DNA of 64,000 bases from Craterostigma plantagineum (GCA_027422505.1 JAPQWV010000419.1:434001-498000), one strand, 5' to 3'. Shown: positions 1 through 11,357, counted from the stretch's first letter. A program made the numbers and translations. The notes: generated by a model not told the origin, from the letters alone.

Positions 1-2285
1 TCACTTCTCCGTACAATACTCTCATGACTCCGCACTCCCCTCGTAACACTTGTATGCAAAAGCCATGCAAACAAAAATGCAATATAAACATATTCTTTTC
101 ACATTTCTATATTACATATCGGCCCGAGGTATCAACTCAACCCGATTCCAAGAATCAACACTCAACAAATAATTCGGGCCCAAAGCCCGCGTTCGATTTT
201 TTTAATCGGCCCGAAACCGTAACCACCGAACTCCCTCTCGATCTTATACTAGAAGTTCTAAGTTAAATTTTCTACCTTACGACTCTTATTTCACCCCAAC
301 GCTAGCTTTAGGTTAAATTCCAAAAGTATTTTAGAATTGTCAATCTTTCCCAAAATTTAAAAATTATTTTTAACTCTATAGCAAATTTTCAGAAATTACA
401 ATCTTTGCTCCGAAACCTTTGAAAATTCACAATTAACCCCAACCGAATATTTTAATAATTATTTAGCCCCAAGACTTTTGAAAATTCTCCATTTAACCCT
501 AGCCGAGATACTTAAATTTATTTAGTACTTGGAAATTGTTCTGAAATTTTATAATTAACCCAGACCGAAATATTTAATATTTATTAATCCTTCGGAATTT
601 CAGAAAAATTGCGCAAAGGCCCAATTGACTTTAATGTTTATTTAAATTTATCCAAAGGTTCTAATAATTTACAAAAAAAAAAGTCCCTAGTCGATTGAAT
701 AATAGTTACCAAGTATCTCAAAACTTCTGAAAATTGCAATTAAGTCCTTAGCCGAGTTTTAAGTATTTATTTAATCCTCCGAAAATTCTGAAAATTGTAT
801 TTTACCCCTACTAAGCTTTAACCCATTATTTAGAACCCAAAAGCTTCTGAAATTTCATTTTACACCAGTTGAAAACTAACATGTTTATTTAGTACCAAAA
901 ACTTTCGACAAAATCTAATTTGATCCTAGCCGAAATTTAATATATTTATATAGTTCCCAAAACTTCTGAAAACTTTCAATTTAACCTTAACTGAAATTTT
1001 AGTATATTCAAAAAATAGCCCCTGTTTCGGATTTTACATACACAGCCCGGATTCTTGAAACTTTTCAATTTAGTACTCGAATTTTTGAAGATTACACAAA
1101 GAACCCCACCCCAATTATTTATTCCAAAATATAAATCTGTCCTAAAATCTTTCTATTTCTTTAAAAATATCCCCTATTCGGAATTTTACAACACATACTC
1201 CCTGGATTTTATAAGATTTCGATTAAGTCCCAAAATTTTAAAAATAACTATTATACGGCTGTAGAGCGACAGTTTCGGATTTCTCATTGATCACAAGGTA
1301 AACGATGTCCGATGGACCTGAAATTTTAACCAAAGATAAAGGACTTGCAAATCTTAATTCTGTCCAAAGGAATTTCTAATCCGAGGTCTAGATTGTGAGA
1401 TATGAATTTTTGAACCTCTTGACCGAATGGATAAAGAAAACCCTAGAAAACCCTAATTCTCCCCAAGTTTTGCTCTATCCTCTTAATCTAAAGTCCTCTA
1501 TCCCTATTTCCAAATATTCATAGTTCTAAAAATTCTCAATCTCATGCTCCCTAAGATAATCAACTAAAAATTCATGCAAGTAAATTATTATCATCACATA
1601 AAACAAAGAATTCGATGAATAACATGCAAAACACGTAAAATTCACAAATCCTAATATTGTTTACGTATGTAGGTGATCTTCACCTACCTTACGTCCGTAG
1701 AGGCTACGTTACGGTTAGTTTCACGTGATCCCGACCTTAGAACTTCGATCCCGAGCTTCCCGGAATATTTCTTCTCCTCCCTCTTCTTCTTCCTTTATTC
1801 TCTTTTTTTTATTCCTTATTTTCTTTCTTCCCTCTCTCTCCCTCTTTCTCACGGCTCTTTCCCCCCTCTATTCTCTTTAGTTTATTTATAAATTGTCCTC
1901 AAGAGGTAAAGGTGTATTAGGTTTAATTATTTTGGTGAGGTGGTCTTTTGTCTTCTCCTCTTTCTTTCTTTCCCATTTTCTTCTCTCCCACGTCTTCTTC
2001 CCCTTTATTATTTGCCTTGTCTATTCTTACTTTCTCTTAGTGGAGGCATATTAGGTGTATTTGTATTTGTTGTTTATTTTTGTTTTGGTTTGTTTTGTTT
2101 GGTTTTTGTTTTGTTTTTAATTCTATTAATATTATATTATTTATTTTCGGCCCATTTAAAAATATTTGGCCAAATTGTAAATTCTTGGCCCAATTCAAGA
2201 AGAAATTGGATCTAGTTCGAAAATAAATCTTGTAATTTCGAACATAATTGAAATAATCCCGTATTAAATTTTTACGGGTATTACA
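1..2285 (-). repeat. E1 3' LTR (partial)
   Basis: It matches 7697-10004 closely, with small indels mostly in homopolymer runs. On the + strand it ends ACGGGTATTACA, so on the element strand it begins TGTAATACCCGT. It contains A/T-rich degenerate repeats of roughly 60 bp (blocks of CCGAAA... and CTGAAAATT... at 300-1260), a pyrimidine-rich tract (about 1770-2030) and a hairpin GTAGGTGA/TCACCTAC at 1669-1687. I see no gene in it; short reading frames here are by-products of base composition. Confidence 0.95.
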
Positions 2286-2299
2286 TCCTCCCCCCCTTA
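2286..2299 (-). other. E1 polypurine tract
   Basis: TAAGGGGGGGAGGA on the element strand, directly against the 3' LTR. This is the expected plus-strand primer for reverse transcription. Confidence 0.9.
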
Positions 2300-5200
2300 C
2301 AAGAATTTCGTCCCCGAAATTACATCGAAAGAAATAATTTGGATAACGATTCTTCATATCGTCCTCTCGTTCCCATGTGGCTTCCTCAACCGCATGGTTT
2401 CGCCACAGTACCTTGACTAGCGGAATGTTCTTGTTCCGAAGTCGTTTTACCTCGTGCATTAGGATCTCTACCGGTTCTTCTTCGTAGCTCAGATCCGGTT
2501 TGAGTTGTTGATAGAGGGATTCATTCTCTAGCACGTGGTTCGGATTTGCGACACATTTACGTAAGCTCGATACGTGAAATACATCGTGGACTTGGGCTAG
2601 CGAAGCTGGCAACTCCAGTTGATATGCGACTTCTCCGACTCTCTTAAGGATTTGAAACGGACCAATGTACCTCGGACTGAGTTTGCCCTTCTTTCCGAAT
2701 CTTTTCACGCCTCTCATAGGAGATATCTTCAAGAACACCCAATCGCCTTCCGAGAACTCGAGCGGTCTTCGTCGTTGATCAGCATAGCTCTTCTGACGAC
2801 TTTGGGCTGTCTGCATTCTTTCTCGAATTTTGGTGACCGCCTCCGTCATTTCTCGTATCATATCGGGACCTAAGAGTGCTCGCTCACCGACCTCGTCCCA
2901 GTGTATCGGGGATCGGCATTTGCGCCCGTATAAAGCTTCGTACGGTGCCATCCCAATTGAAGAATGATAACTGTTGTTATACGAGAATTCGATCAGAGGA
3001 AGATATTTGCTCCAGTTCCCTTTGAAGTCTAAGACACAAGCTCGGAGCATATCTTCGAGGGTCTGAATAGTTCGTTCTGATTGCCCGTCGGTTTGGGGAT
3101 GATAAGCGGTGCTGAACGAAAGCTTCGTTCCCATTGATTTCTGTAAGCTCATCCAGAACTTGGACAGAATTTCGAATCTCGATCCGAGACGATGGACGAA
3201 GGAATCCCATGAAGTCGAACAATTTCTTGAATATACAATTTAGCATGTTGCTCCAAAGAGAAAGTTGAACAAATAGGTAGAAAATGGGCGGACTTAGTTA
3301 ATCGATCTACAATTACCCAAATGGCGTCGTGGCCTTTCGCAGTTTTCGGCAAGCCGACGACAAAGTCCATGGTAATATGATCCCATTTCCACTCGGGAAT
3401 AGACAAGGATTGCAGCATCCCTGCTGGCCTCTGATGTTCCGCCTTGACTTGTTGGCAAGTGAGACACTGGCTTACGAACGTCGCAATGTCTCCCTTCATT
3501 CCCGGCCACCAGTACGTCTCGCGTAAATCTCGATACATCTTCGTAGCTCCGGGGTGTACCGAGTACGCAGTGGCGTGTGCCTCCATCATTATGGTTTTCC
3601 GGAGTTCTGCATTATCGGGCACGTACAAACGATTGTTATAGAATAAATTCCCGTCTCCTTGTAATTTGAATTCCGATGAAGTCGCGATTGTTTGCTCGCT
3701 TGTCAATTTCAGATACAGCTCGTCTTGCTCCTGAGCTTTCTTGAGCTGCTCCGGCAACGTAGGATGAAGAGTTAACGCCGCCATTCTAGCCTCGATCTCG
3801 CCAAAATTTATTACTTCTACTTCGAGGTTGTGGAGTTCCGTGTTCACCGCCTTTCGACTCAATGCGTCTGCGACTACGTTTGCTTTACCGGGGTGATAGT
3901 TGATCACGCAATCGTAGTCTTTAACAAGCTCCAACCAACGTCGTTGCCTCATATTCAACTCCTTCTGGGTAAAGAAGTATTTCAGGCTTTTATGGTCGGT
4001 GTAGATCTCGCACCGTTCCCCGTAAAGATAATGACGCCAGATTTTTAGGGCGAACACAACTGCTGCGAGTTCGAGATCGTGCGTGGGGTAATTCTTCTCA
4101 TAAGGTTTCAACTGTCGGGAGGCATACGCAATTACCTTCCCGTTCTGCATCAGCACGCACCCCAAGCCAATCTTCGAGGCATCACTGTACACCGAAAAGC
4201 CTTCGGTACCAGAGGGAGTCGTAAGAACTGGAGCCGTTGTCAATAGTTTTTTCAACTCTTGGAAGCTTTGCTCGCATGCTTCCGTCCACTTGAATGGGAC
4301 ATTCTTCTTCGTCAGGTTTGTGAGTGTCGAGGCAATGCTGGAAAAGTCCTTAATGAACTTTCGGTAGTATCCAGCAAGCCCGAGAAAACTCCTGACCTCC
4401 GTGGGAGTGGTTGGTCGTGGCCAATCGCTTACGGCTTCGATCTTGCTGGGGTCCACAGAAATTCCGTTTCCGGAGACAATGTGTCCCAGAAAGGCCACTT
4501 GCGTGAGCCAAAATTCACATTTCTTGAATTTGGCGTAGAGTTGCTTTTCCCGAAGAATTCCGAGAAACCGTTCGTAAATGAGCGTCGTGTTCCTCCTTCG
4601 TTTTAGAATAAATGAGGATATCATCTATAAAGATGATTACGAAGTGGTCGAGGAAATCTTTGAAGACCCGGTGCATTAGGTCCATAAATACCGCTGGAGC
4701 GTTCGTCAACCCGAAAGGCATAACCAAAAATTCATAGTGGCCATACCTCGTGTTGAACGCCGTTTTTGGAACGTCGGCTTCCCGGACCTTCAGCTGATGA
4801 TACCCCGATCGTAAATCAATTTTTGAAAATATAGACGCTCCTTGTAGCTGATCGAACAAATCGTCAATTCTGGGCAGCGGGTATTTGTTTTTGATCGTCA
4901 GTTTATTCAGCTCTCGGTAGTCGATACAAAGTCTCATCGACCCGTCCTTCTTACGAACGAATAGGACCGGTGCTCCCCAAGGCGAGAAACTGGGCTGAAT
5001 AAATCCTTTCTGCAATAGCTCGTCAAGTTGCTCTTTTAATTCTCGTAGTTCGCTTGGTGCTAAACGGTACGGAGTCTTAGAGAACGGTACTGCTCCTGGA
5101 GTTAGTTCGATCGCGAATTGGAGTTCTCGATCAGGAGGTAGTCCCGGGGATCATCGGGAAATACGTCGGGAAATTCATTTGCAACGGGTACGTCTTTTAA

Positions 5201-5689
5201 TTTCGGTTGAGGTGATTCGTCGGTCTTTATTGCAAATAGGAGAAAAGACTCGCATCCCGAATTCAGGAGTCGTTGAGCTTTTAAGGCAGAAATTCGATGG
5301 AGTTTGCTCTTCTCCTTCGCTCCCACAAACGTGAACATTTCATCTTCAGGAATTTGGAACGCCACCATCTTCTTTCGACAATCGATTATGGCCCCGTATT
5401 TCGAGAGCCAATCCATTCCGAAGATAACGTCGTAGTCGTTCATCGGGATCACAATTAGATCTACGCTCAAACTCCTTCCTTCGATCGTCACGGGACATTT
5501 CTCCAACACTAGATTAGTTCGAGTTGGATCCCCGTGTGGTAGGGTTACTACGTAGTTGTAATCAGATAAGGTAGGAGAGATGCCTACCTTGGTCACGTAT
5601 TTGGCCGACACAAACGAGTGCGTGGCTCCGGAATCAAACAACACGGAAGTAGGCACGTAGTAAATTTGTAACGTACCGGTCACCACTGT

Positions 5690-5851
5690 AGGATTTGCCT
5701 CTGTGTCTTCATTGGTCAATGTGAACACCCGTGCTGGAATCGGTGGTGGTAGCGCCTCCGCCCCTTCATTAGTCAATGCAAACACTCGAGCTGGAGTCGG
5801 TGGTGGTAGCGCCTCCACCCCTTCATTGGTCATTGCAAACGCTCGAGCCGA
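5690..5851 (-). repeat. 57-bp coding tandem repeat in the E1 gag-protease linker
   Basis: Residues 354-407 of the E1 frame contain nearly three copies of a 19-residue unit of the form ARVFALTNEGAEALPPPxP. E3 has a single copy of the same segment ([13 protein letters not shown]). The expansion lies between the zinc knuckle and the protease, where length change is likely to be tolerated. Confidence 0.85.
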
Positions 5852-6910
5852 AACCGGTGGCGGTCGTGCAAGCGTCTGAGTCGGGTTCCTGGATTGGTCG
5901 CAGGCTCGTGCGTAATGTCCCTGTTTCCCGCAGAGATAGCAGACGACGTTGGGGTTGTATCCAAGTCCAAAGCAGACACCGACGTGATTACGCCCACATT
6001 GTTGACACTGTGGTACGTTGTATGAAGATCGGTTCGGAACGTTGGGTGGTCCCTGATTCGGCCTCGGTCTCCAGTTAGATGGTCCCGAGCGACCTCCTTG
6101 GTCAGGGCCTTTCCCGAAGAATGGTCTCTTTCGGTCACCTCCACCTCCCTGCTGACTCTCCGTTCTCTTCCTTGTTTCTTGCGCCGCCACGATCTGAGCC
6201 TCTGCTTGCTCTGCGATGATGGCTCGTTCAGCCACTTGTGTGAAGTGCACACCCGGGATACCCGACATGCTTACGTCACGGTAAATCTCGGGTCTGAGGC
6301 CCACCATGAAACGAGCCACCTTTAATGCATCATTAGCTACCATGTGTGGAGCGAAGCGAGATAGCTCTTCGAATTTACGAACGTATTCCGGCACCGTCAT
6401 CCTTCCTTGTCGGAGGTTGATGAATTCGTTCATTCTTTGTGCTTGCTCGTGCGCTGAGAAGTATTTTTCAAAGAACAGCTCTTTGAATCTATCCCATGGC
6501 ATCGTAGCGGGGTCGTTAAGGATTTTGATGGTATCCCACCAAAATCGCGCACTTCCTCGTAACATCGAAACGGCACAGAGAACTTGTTCGTTCCCTGGCA
6601 CCCGACTGTATACGAACATATCTTCAATGGTTCGGATCCAGTCTTCTGCCATCGAAGGATCGGTAGCTTGCTCGAATGTCGGGGGATTCAGTTTACGAAA
6701 CCTTTCCCCGATGATTTCCACACGGTCAGGACGTGGAGAGGATCGGTGCTCAGATGAGCTCCTAAAATTGATTAGATCGTGGATTTGAGCAGCCTGTTGC
6801 TGGATCAGCTCAGTCAAACAACGGATGGTATCGTTCTCACGAGCCGGCGATTCAGATCCATCCTGACGACTGGGCTCTCCATCATTCCCATTTCCCGATC
6901 GTGTCCTCAT

Positions 6911-7070
6911 TTTCTAAGAGTCTACAAGTTCACATAACATAGGAAAATACAAAAAAACACATAAAAATTTACATATATTCACGTAATAGTACAAAACTTA
7001 CGGACGTAGGCTGATCCTCCCGGCTTTTGAGCGGCAGTACATGGACGGTCTACAGAACCTAAAACCTAGC
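6911..7070 (-). other. E1 untranslated leader
   Basis: This lies between the primer site and the gag ATG. It contains CTTTTGAGCGGCAGTACATG (7024-7043, + strand), complementary to a loop in the LTR at 7323-7347. On the element strand there is a donor-like GTAAGTTT at 7001 and an acceptor-like TTGTAG ending at 6922, which would bound an 80-nt leader intron. That intron is inference. Confidence 0.6.
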
Positions 7071-7082
7071 GCTCTGATACCA
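7071..7082 (-). other. E1 primer binding site
   Basis: TGGTATCAGAGC on the element strand, complementary to the 3' end of plant initiator tRNA-Met, two bases from the LTR. Confidence 0.92.
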
Positions 7083-7306
7083 CCTATAACGACCCTACTT
7101 CTTAAATACATATTTTGGCGGGTTTTACGCAGCATAAACAGCGGAAAGCCCATTTAATAAAAGCTTTTATTACATAATAATATTCAAGTACTCGGCCGAA
7201 GCCCAAAAGTCTAAACCCGTAAATATGAAAATGTATTACAACACACACATTATTGTATTAGACCGAAGCCCAAATAGTAACAATACGAAACATGAATGAA
7301 AAAAAA

Positions 7307-7356
7307 CTCCACAGGTCGCGCTCCATGTACTGCCCCGCACTCAAAAGACCGTGGAG
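7307..7356 (-). promoter_or_regulatory. U5 hairpin with leader-complementary loop (E1)
   Basis: Stem arms are 7307-7317 and 7347-7356, with a single bulged A. The loop carries CCATGTACTGC and CTCAAAAG. These are the reverse complements of the two halves of the leader segment at 7024-7044, on the other side of the primer site. The equivalent blocks are 10990-11014 and 25873-25897 in E2 and 16466-16490 and 23576-23600 in E3. A role in shaping the RNA around the tRNA primer is inference. Confidence 0.5.
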
Positions 7357-7556
7357 TCACCGCCATCAGCCGCCTCACCTACATACGTAAACCCTGAGCT
7401 TTTGCCCAGTAGATGAAAACATGCAATGCAAATGCTCTCACACCCCAATCCCGACATAACTCACAAAATACACGCTCGACTCTTTTCTCATATCTCATTT
7501 CATCACATCACATCAGGGCCCGAGGCTTAGGTACTAAAGGCAACACGCGCGCGCAG

Positions 7557-7620
7557 GGGTCCGTAGCTCGGGAGGCCCCACTCCCCACAAGGGGTCAGTA
7601 GCTCGGGAGGCCCCACTCCC
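7557..7620. repeat. 34-bp tandem duplication in the E1 5' LTR
   Basis: Two adjacent copies of a GC-rich unit beginning GGGGTCcGTAGCTCGGGAGG, one base different. The matching part of the left LTR is outside the window. Confidence 0.85.
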
Positions 7621-10004
7621 TCCATATAAAGTGCGCCTTAGTCCTAACCTCACTCATACAACTCATCTACCATTTATCATTCATAAACCATCTCACTCAC
7701 TTCTCCGTACAATACTCTCATGACTCCGCACTCCCCTCGTAACACTTGTATGCAAAAGCCATGCAAACAAAAATGCAATATATAACATATTCTTTTCACA
7801 TTTCTATATTACATATCGGCCCGAGGTATCAACTCAACCCGATTCCAAGAATCAACACTCAACAAATAATTCGGGCCCAAAGCCCGCGTTCCGATTTTTT
7901 TAATCGGCCCGAAACCGTAACCACCGAACTCCCTCTCGATCTTATACTAGAAGTTCTAAGTTTAATTCTTTCTACCTTACGACTCTGATTTCACCCCAAC
8001 GCTAGCTTTAGGTTAAATTCCAAAAGTATTTTAGAAATTGTCAATCTTTCCCAAAATTTAAAAATTATTTTTAACTCTATAGCAAATTTTCAGAAATTAC
8101 AATCTTTGCTCCGAAACCTTTGAAAATTCACAATTAACCCCAACCGAATATTTTTAATAATTATTTAGCCCCAAGACTTTTGAAAATTCTCCATTTAACC
8201 CTAGCCGAGATACTTAAATTTATTTAGTACTTGGAAATTGTTCTGAAATTTTATAATTAACCCAGACCGAAATATTTAATATTTATTTAATCCTTCGGAA
8301 TTTCAGAAAAATTGCGCAAAGGCCCCAATTGACTTTAATGTTTATTTAAATTTATCCAAAGGTTCTAATAATTTACAAAAAAAAAGTCCCTAGTCGATTG
8401 AATAATAGTTACCAAGTATCTCAAAACTTCTGAAAATTGCAATTAAGTCCTTAGCCGAGTTTTAAGTATTTATTTAATCCTCCGAAAATTCTGAAAATTG
8501 TATTTTAACCCCTACTAAGCTTTAACCCATTTATTTAGAACCCAAAAGCTTCTGAAATTTCATTTTTACACCAGTTGAAAACTAACATGTTTATTTAGTA
8601 CTCAAAACTTTCGACAAAATCTAATTTGATCCTAGCCGAAATTTAATATATTTATATAGTTCCCAAAACTTCTGAAAACTTTCAATTTAACCTTAACTGA
8701 AATTTTAGTATATTCAATAAAATAGCCCCTGTTTCGGATTTTACATACACAGCCCCGGATTCTTGAAACTTTTCAATTTAGTACTCGAATTTTTGAAGAT
8801 TACACAAAGAACCCCACCCCAATTATTTATTCCAAAATATAAATCTGTCCTAAAATCTTTCTATTTCTTTAAAAATATCCCCTATTCGGAATTTTACAAC
8901 ACATACTCCCTGGATTTTATAAGATTTCGATTAAGTCCCAAAATTTTAAAAATAACTATCTTATACGGCTGTAGAGCGACAGTTTCGGATTTCTCATTGA
9001 TCACAAGGTAAACGATGTCCGATGGACCTGAAATTTTAACCAAAGATAAAGGACTTGCAAATCTTAATTCTGTCCAAAGGAATTTCTAATCCGAGGTCTA
9101 GATTGTGAGATATGAATTTTTGAACCTCTTGACCGAATGGATAAAGAAAACCCTAGAAAACCCTAATTCTCCCCAAGTTTTGCTCTATCCTCTTAATCTA
9201 AAGTCCTCTATCCCTATTTCCAAATATTCATAGTTCTAAAAATCTCAATCTCATGCTCCCTAAGATAATCAACTAAAAATTCATGCAAGTAAATTATTAT
9301 CATCACATAAAACAAAGAATTCGATGAATAACATGCAAAACACGTAAAATTCACAAATCCTAATATTGTTTACGTATGTAGGTGATCTTCACCTACCTTA
9401 CGTCCGTAGAGGCTACGTTACGGTTTAGTTTCACGTGATCCCGACCTTAGAACTTCGATCCCGAGCTTCCCGGAATATTTCTTCTCCTCCCTCTTCTTCT
9501 TCCTTTATTCTTTTTTTTTATTCCTTATTTTCTTTCTTCCCTCTCTCTCCCTCTTTCTCACGGCTCTTTCTTCCCCCCTCTATTCTCTTTAGTTTATTTA
9601 TAAATTGTCCTCAAGAGGTAAAGGTGTATTAGGTTTAATTATTTTGGTGAGGTGGTCTTTTTGTCTTCTCCTCTTTCTTTCTTTCCCATTTTCTTCTTCT
9701 CTCCCACGTCTTCTTCCCCTTTATTTTATTTGCCTTGTCTATTCTTACTTTCTCTTAGTGGAGGCATATTAGGTGTATTTGTATTTGTTTGTTTTATTTT
9801 TGTTTTGGTTTGTTTTGTTTGGTTTTGTTTTGTTTTAATTCTATTAATATTATATTATTTATTTTCGGCCCATTTAAAAATATTTGGGCCAAATTGTAAA
9901 TTCTTGGCCCAATTCAAGAAGAAATTGGATCTAGTTCGAAAATAAATCTTGTAATTTCGAACATAATTGAAATAATCCCGTATTAAATTTTTACGGGTAT
10001 TACA

Positions 10005-10026
10005 GAAGTCCTCGTGTTGTCCACTT
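10005..10026 (+). pseudogene. 5S rRNA gene, 3' fragment cut by E1
   Basis: This starts at position 98 of a 5S gene. It keeps GAAGTC (class 1 state at position 102) yet is followed by a type-A spacer. In the rest of the array class 1 genes are always followed by spacer B, so this copy is either a recombinant or a less altered gene. Its first half should lie left of E1. Confidence 0.85.
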
Positions 10027-10278
10027 TTTTACGCGTAATAACATCCATCGGGTATTAATTTTGTATTGAAGTGACGATGTTACTTTTCACTCACTCTCAA
10101 CACCTATGAATTACGCAAATCTCAATTTTGTAAAAAAATCACATGGATAGTGCTCCGTACTATATATATTTCGTCGAAAATACGGGGCATCTAGGACAGC
10201 GACGTTCACGAAATGGCGTGGTTCCCGAGCAACGCGCCGGTATTTGTTGCATACCTTCATTACATTTTCACCCGTACA

Positions 10279-10308
10279 AGCAGAACAGCTACGCTTAATA
10301 AACTAAAC
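10279..10308 (+). promoter_or_regulatory. Immediate 5S upstream region (representative)
   Basis: Plant 5S genes usually have a TATATA-like box near -28 and C at -1. Here C at -1 is present, but -28 reads AGAACAG or ATAACAG and the nearest A/T box is TTAATAA at about -17 to -11. A strong TATATATATT occurs only near -148. All copies share this layout. Confidence 0.5.
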
Positions 10309-10427
10309 GGGTGCGATCATACCAGCACTAATGCACCGGATCCAATCAGAACTCCGAAGTTAAGCGTGCTTGGGCGAGAGTAGTACTAGGATGGGTGACC
10401 CCCTGGGAATTCCTCGTGTTGTCCACT
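10309..10427 (+). rRNA. 5S rRNA copy 1
   Basis: Class 2 (GTGACC with GAATTC), spacer A upstream. It keeps T at position 96 (CCCCTGGG), as only copies 5 and 48 do, and is among the least altered in the window. No indel. Confidence 0.9.
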
Positions 10428-10432
10428 TTTTT
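10427..10432 (+). terminator. Pol III T-run terminator (representative)
   Basis: Six T residues directly after copy 1. Every complete copy has a run of five or six T here, the usual RNA polymerase III stop. Confidence 0.8.
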
Positions 10433-10705
10433 ACGCGTGATAACATCCCTCATGTATTAATTTTGCAATGAATTGACGGTTTACTTTCCACTCTCAACAC
10501 CTATGGATTTGGCAAATCTAAATTTTGTAAAAAATCACATGCATAGTGCTCCACCCTATATATATTTCGTCGAAAATACGCAACATCTAGGACTACGACA
10601 GTTCACGAACTGGCGTGGTTCCCAAGCAACGCGGCGGTCTTTGCTGCATACCTTCATTACATTTTCACCCGTACAAGCAGAACAACTACGGTCAATTAAC
10701 TAAAC

Positions 10706-10765
10706 GAGTGCGATCATACCAGCACTAATGCACCGGATCCCATCAGAACTCCGAAGTTAAGCGTG
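10706..10765 (+). pseudogene. 5S rRNA copy 2, 5' half
   Basis: The first 60 bases of a 5S gene (GAGTGCGATC start, spacer C upstream), cut by E2 after GCGTG. The internal promoter is split, so the copy is dead. It continues at 28067. Confidence 0.95.
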
Positions 10766-11248
10766 TGTAACGACCCGACTTCCTAGATACGTATTTTGGC
10801 GGATTTTCGCAGCGTAAGCAGCGGAAAGCCCATTTAATTAAAACTTTTAAGACATAATTGTATAAATATGTTCAATGTCTAAATCCATAAGTCCAAACAT
10901 AAACACATTTTATTTATTGACTCGAAGCCCAAGAAGTACACGCCCAAATTTAGAAACACAAAACATAAACTCGTTCCACAGGTCGCGTCCCATGTACTGC
11001 GCCGCCCTCAAAAGTCCGTGGAGTCACCGCCATCAGCCGCCTTACCTACACACGTAAACCCTGAGCTTTTGCCCATTAGATGAAAATATGCATGAATGCA
11101 AATGCTCTCACATCCCAAACCCGGCACCTCACAAATGCACGCTCGACATCTCATACGCTAGTTCCTATTTCAACTCTTAACTCATAAATAGGGCCCTAGG
11201 CTAGACTGGAAATCCACGCATAAAATGTCATATAATGTCATGATAGTA

Positions 11249-11357
11249 CGGCCCCATCTCGGTCTCAACCGTAACTATAACAATGACAAGTGGTAACGGC
11301 CCCATCTCGGTCTCAACCGCACCTTATTGACAAGCGGCCCCATCTCGGTCTCAACCG
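11249..11357. repeat. Three copies of a 23-bp motif in the E2 left LTR
   Basis: CGGCCCCATCTCGGTCTCAA and its last three bases occur at 11249-11271, 11297-11319 and 11335-11357. The right LTR has the same set at 26132-26240. Confidence 0.9.

Larger units (their letters stand above)
2037..6910 (-). pseudogene. E1 gag-pol polyprotein gene, three frameshifts
   Basis: The frame opens with ATG at 6910. Residues 1-300 are gag (capsid region with RTIEDMFVYSRVPG). A CxxCGxxHxGxC motif lies at 302-313 and a CX2CX4HX4C zinc knuckle at 324-337. The protease site DSGATHS starts at residue 426. Reverse transcriptase (FIDD near 4620), RNase H (YSDAS near 4180), integrase ([26 protein letters not shown]), the GPY/F segment and a chromodomain (ATWERED near 2360) follow. 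Single-base shifts break the frame near 5150 (base lost), 4566 (base gained in an A run) and 3167 (base lost), so no complete polyprotein can be made. The last frame has no stop before the LTR and runs through the polypurine tract to 2037. Each lesion is one base, so assembly error is possible. Confidence 0.93.
1..10004 (-). mobile_element. E1: Ty3/gypsy chromovirus (Tekay/Del-like), left end outside the window
   Basis: On the minus strand the order is 5' LTR (7085-10004), tRNA-Met-type primer site, leader, gag-pol, polypurine tract and 3' LTR (1-2285, cut by the window edge). The right LTR is followed by GAAGTCCTCGTG, the end of a 5S rRNA gene, so the element lies inside a 5S gene. The 5 bp GAAGT (10005-10009) should be one copy of the target duplication, with its partner left of the window. 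The two LTRs differ by many single-base indels, so this copy is older than E3 and E5. The chromodomain and LTR length suit the Tekay/Del lineage; that assignment rests on motifs, not on a phylogeny. Confidence 0.95.
7085..10004 (-). repeat. E1 5' LTR
   Basis: It is 2920 bp. On the + strand it starts TATAACGACCC, where E2 has TGTAACGACCC, so the terminal TG/CA has changed to TA. It ends in ATTACA. On the element strand the 5' LTR should hold the promoter, polyadenylation signal and U5, but I cannot place the transcription start with confidence. The U5-side block at 7307-7356 forms a hairpin (CTCCACAGGTC with GACCGTGGAG) that is also present in E2 and E3. Confidence 0.93.
10005..10427 (+). repeat. 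5S rDNA array, left part
   Basis: The first 26 bases are the 3' end of a 5S gene cut by E1 (GAAGTCCTCGTGTTGTCC then a T run). A type-A spacer and copy 1 follow. The region 10020-10765 is nearly identical to 28920-29665. Confidence 0.93.

Noticed and set aside
1673..2215. Leu/Phe/Ser-rich frames in LTR pyrimidine tracts (also near 9435, 12740 and 27386)
   Set aside because: Low-complexity translation of CT-rich DNA inside LTRs, on the strand opposite to the element.
7081..7105. Endogenous pararetrovirus suggested by the TGGTATCAGAGC primer site
   Set aside because: The same site is used by Ty3/gypsy elements. LTRs, target duplications, integrase and chromodomain settle it as a retrotransposon.
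10005..10765. Cassandra-type element (5S sequence inside an LTR)
   Set aside because: The 5S pieces next to E1 and E2 are outside the LTRs, and for E2 the target duplication proves insertion into a genuine array.
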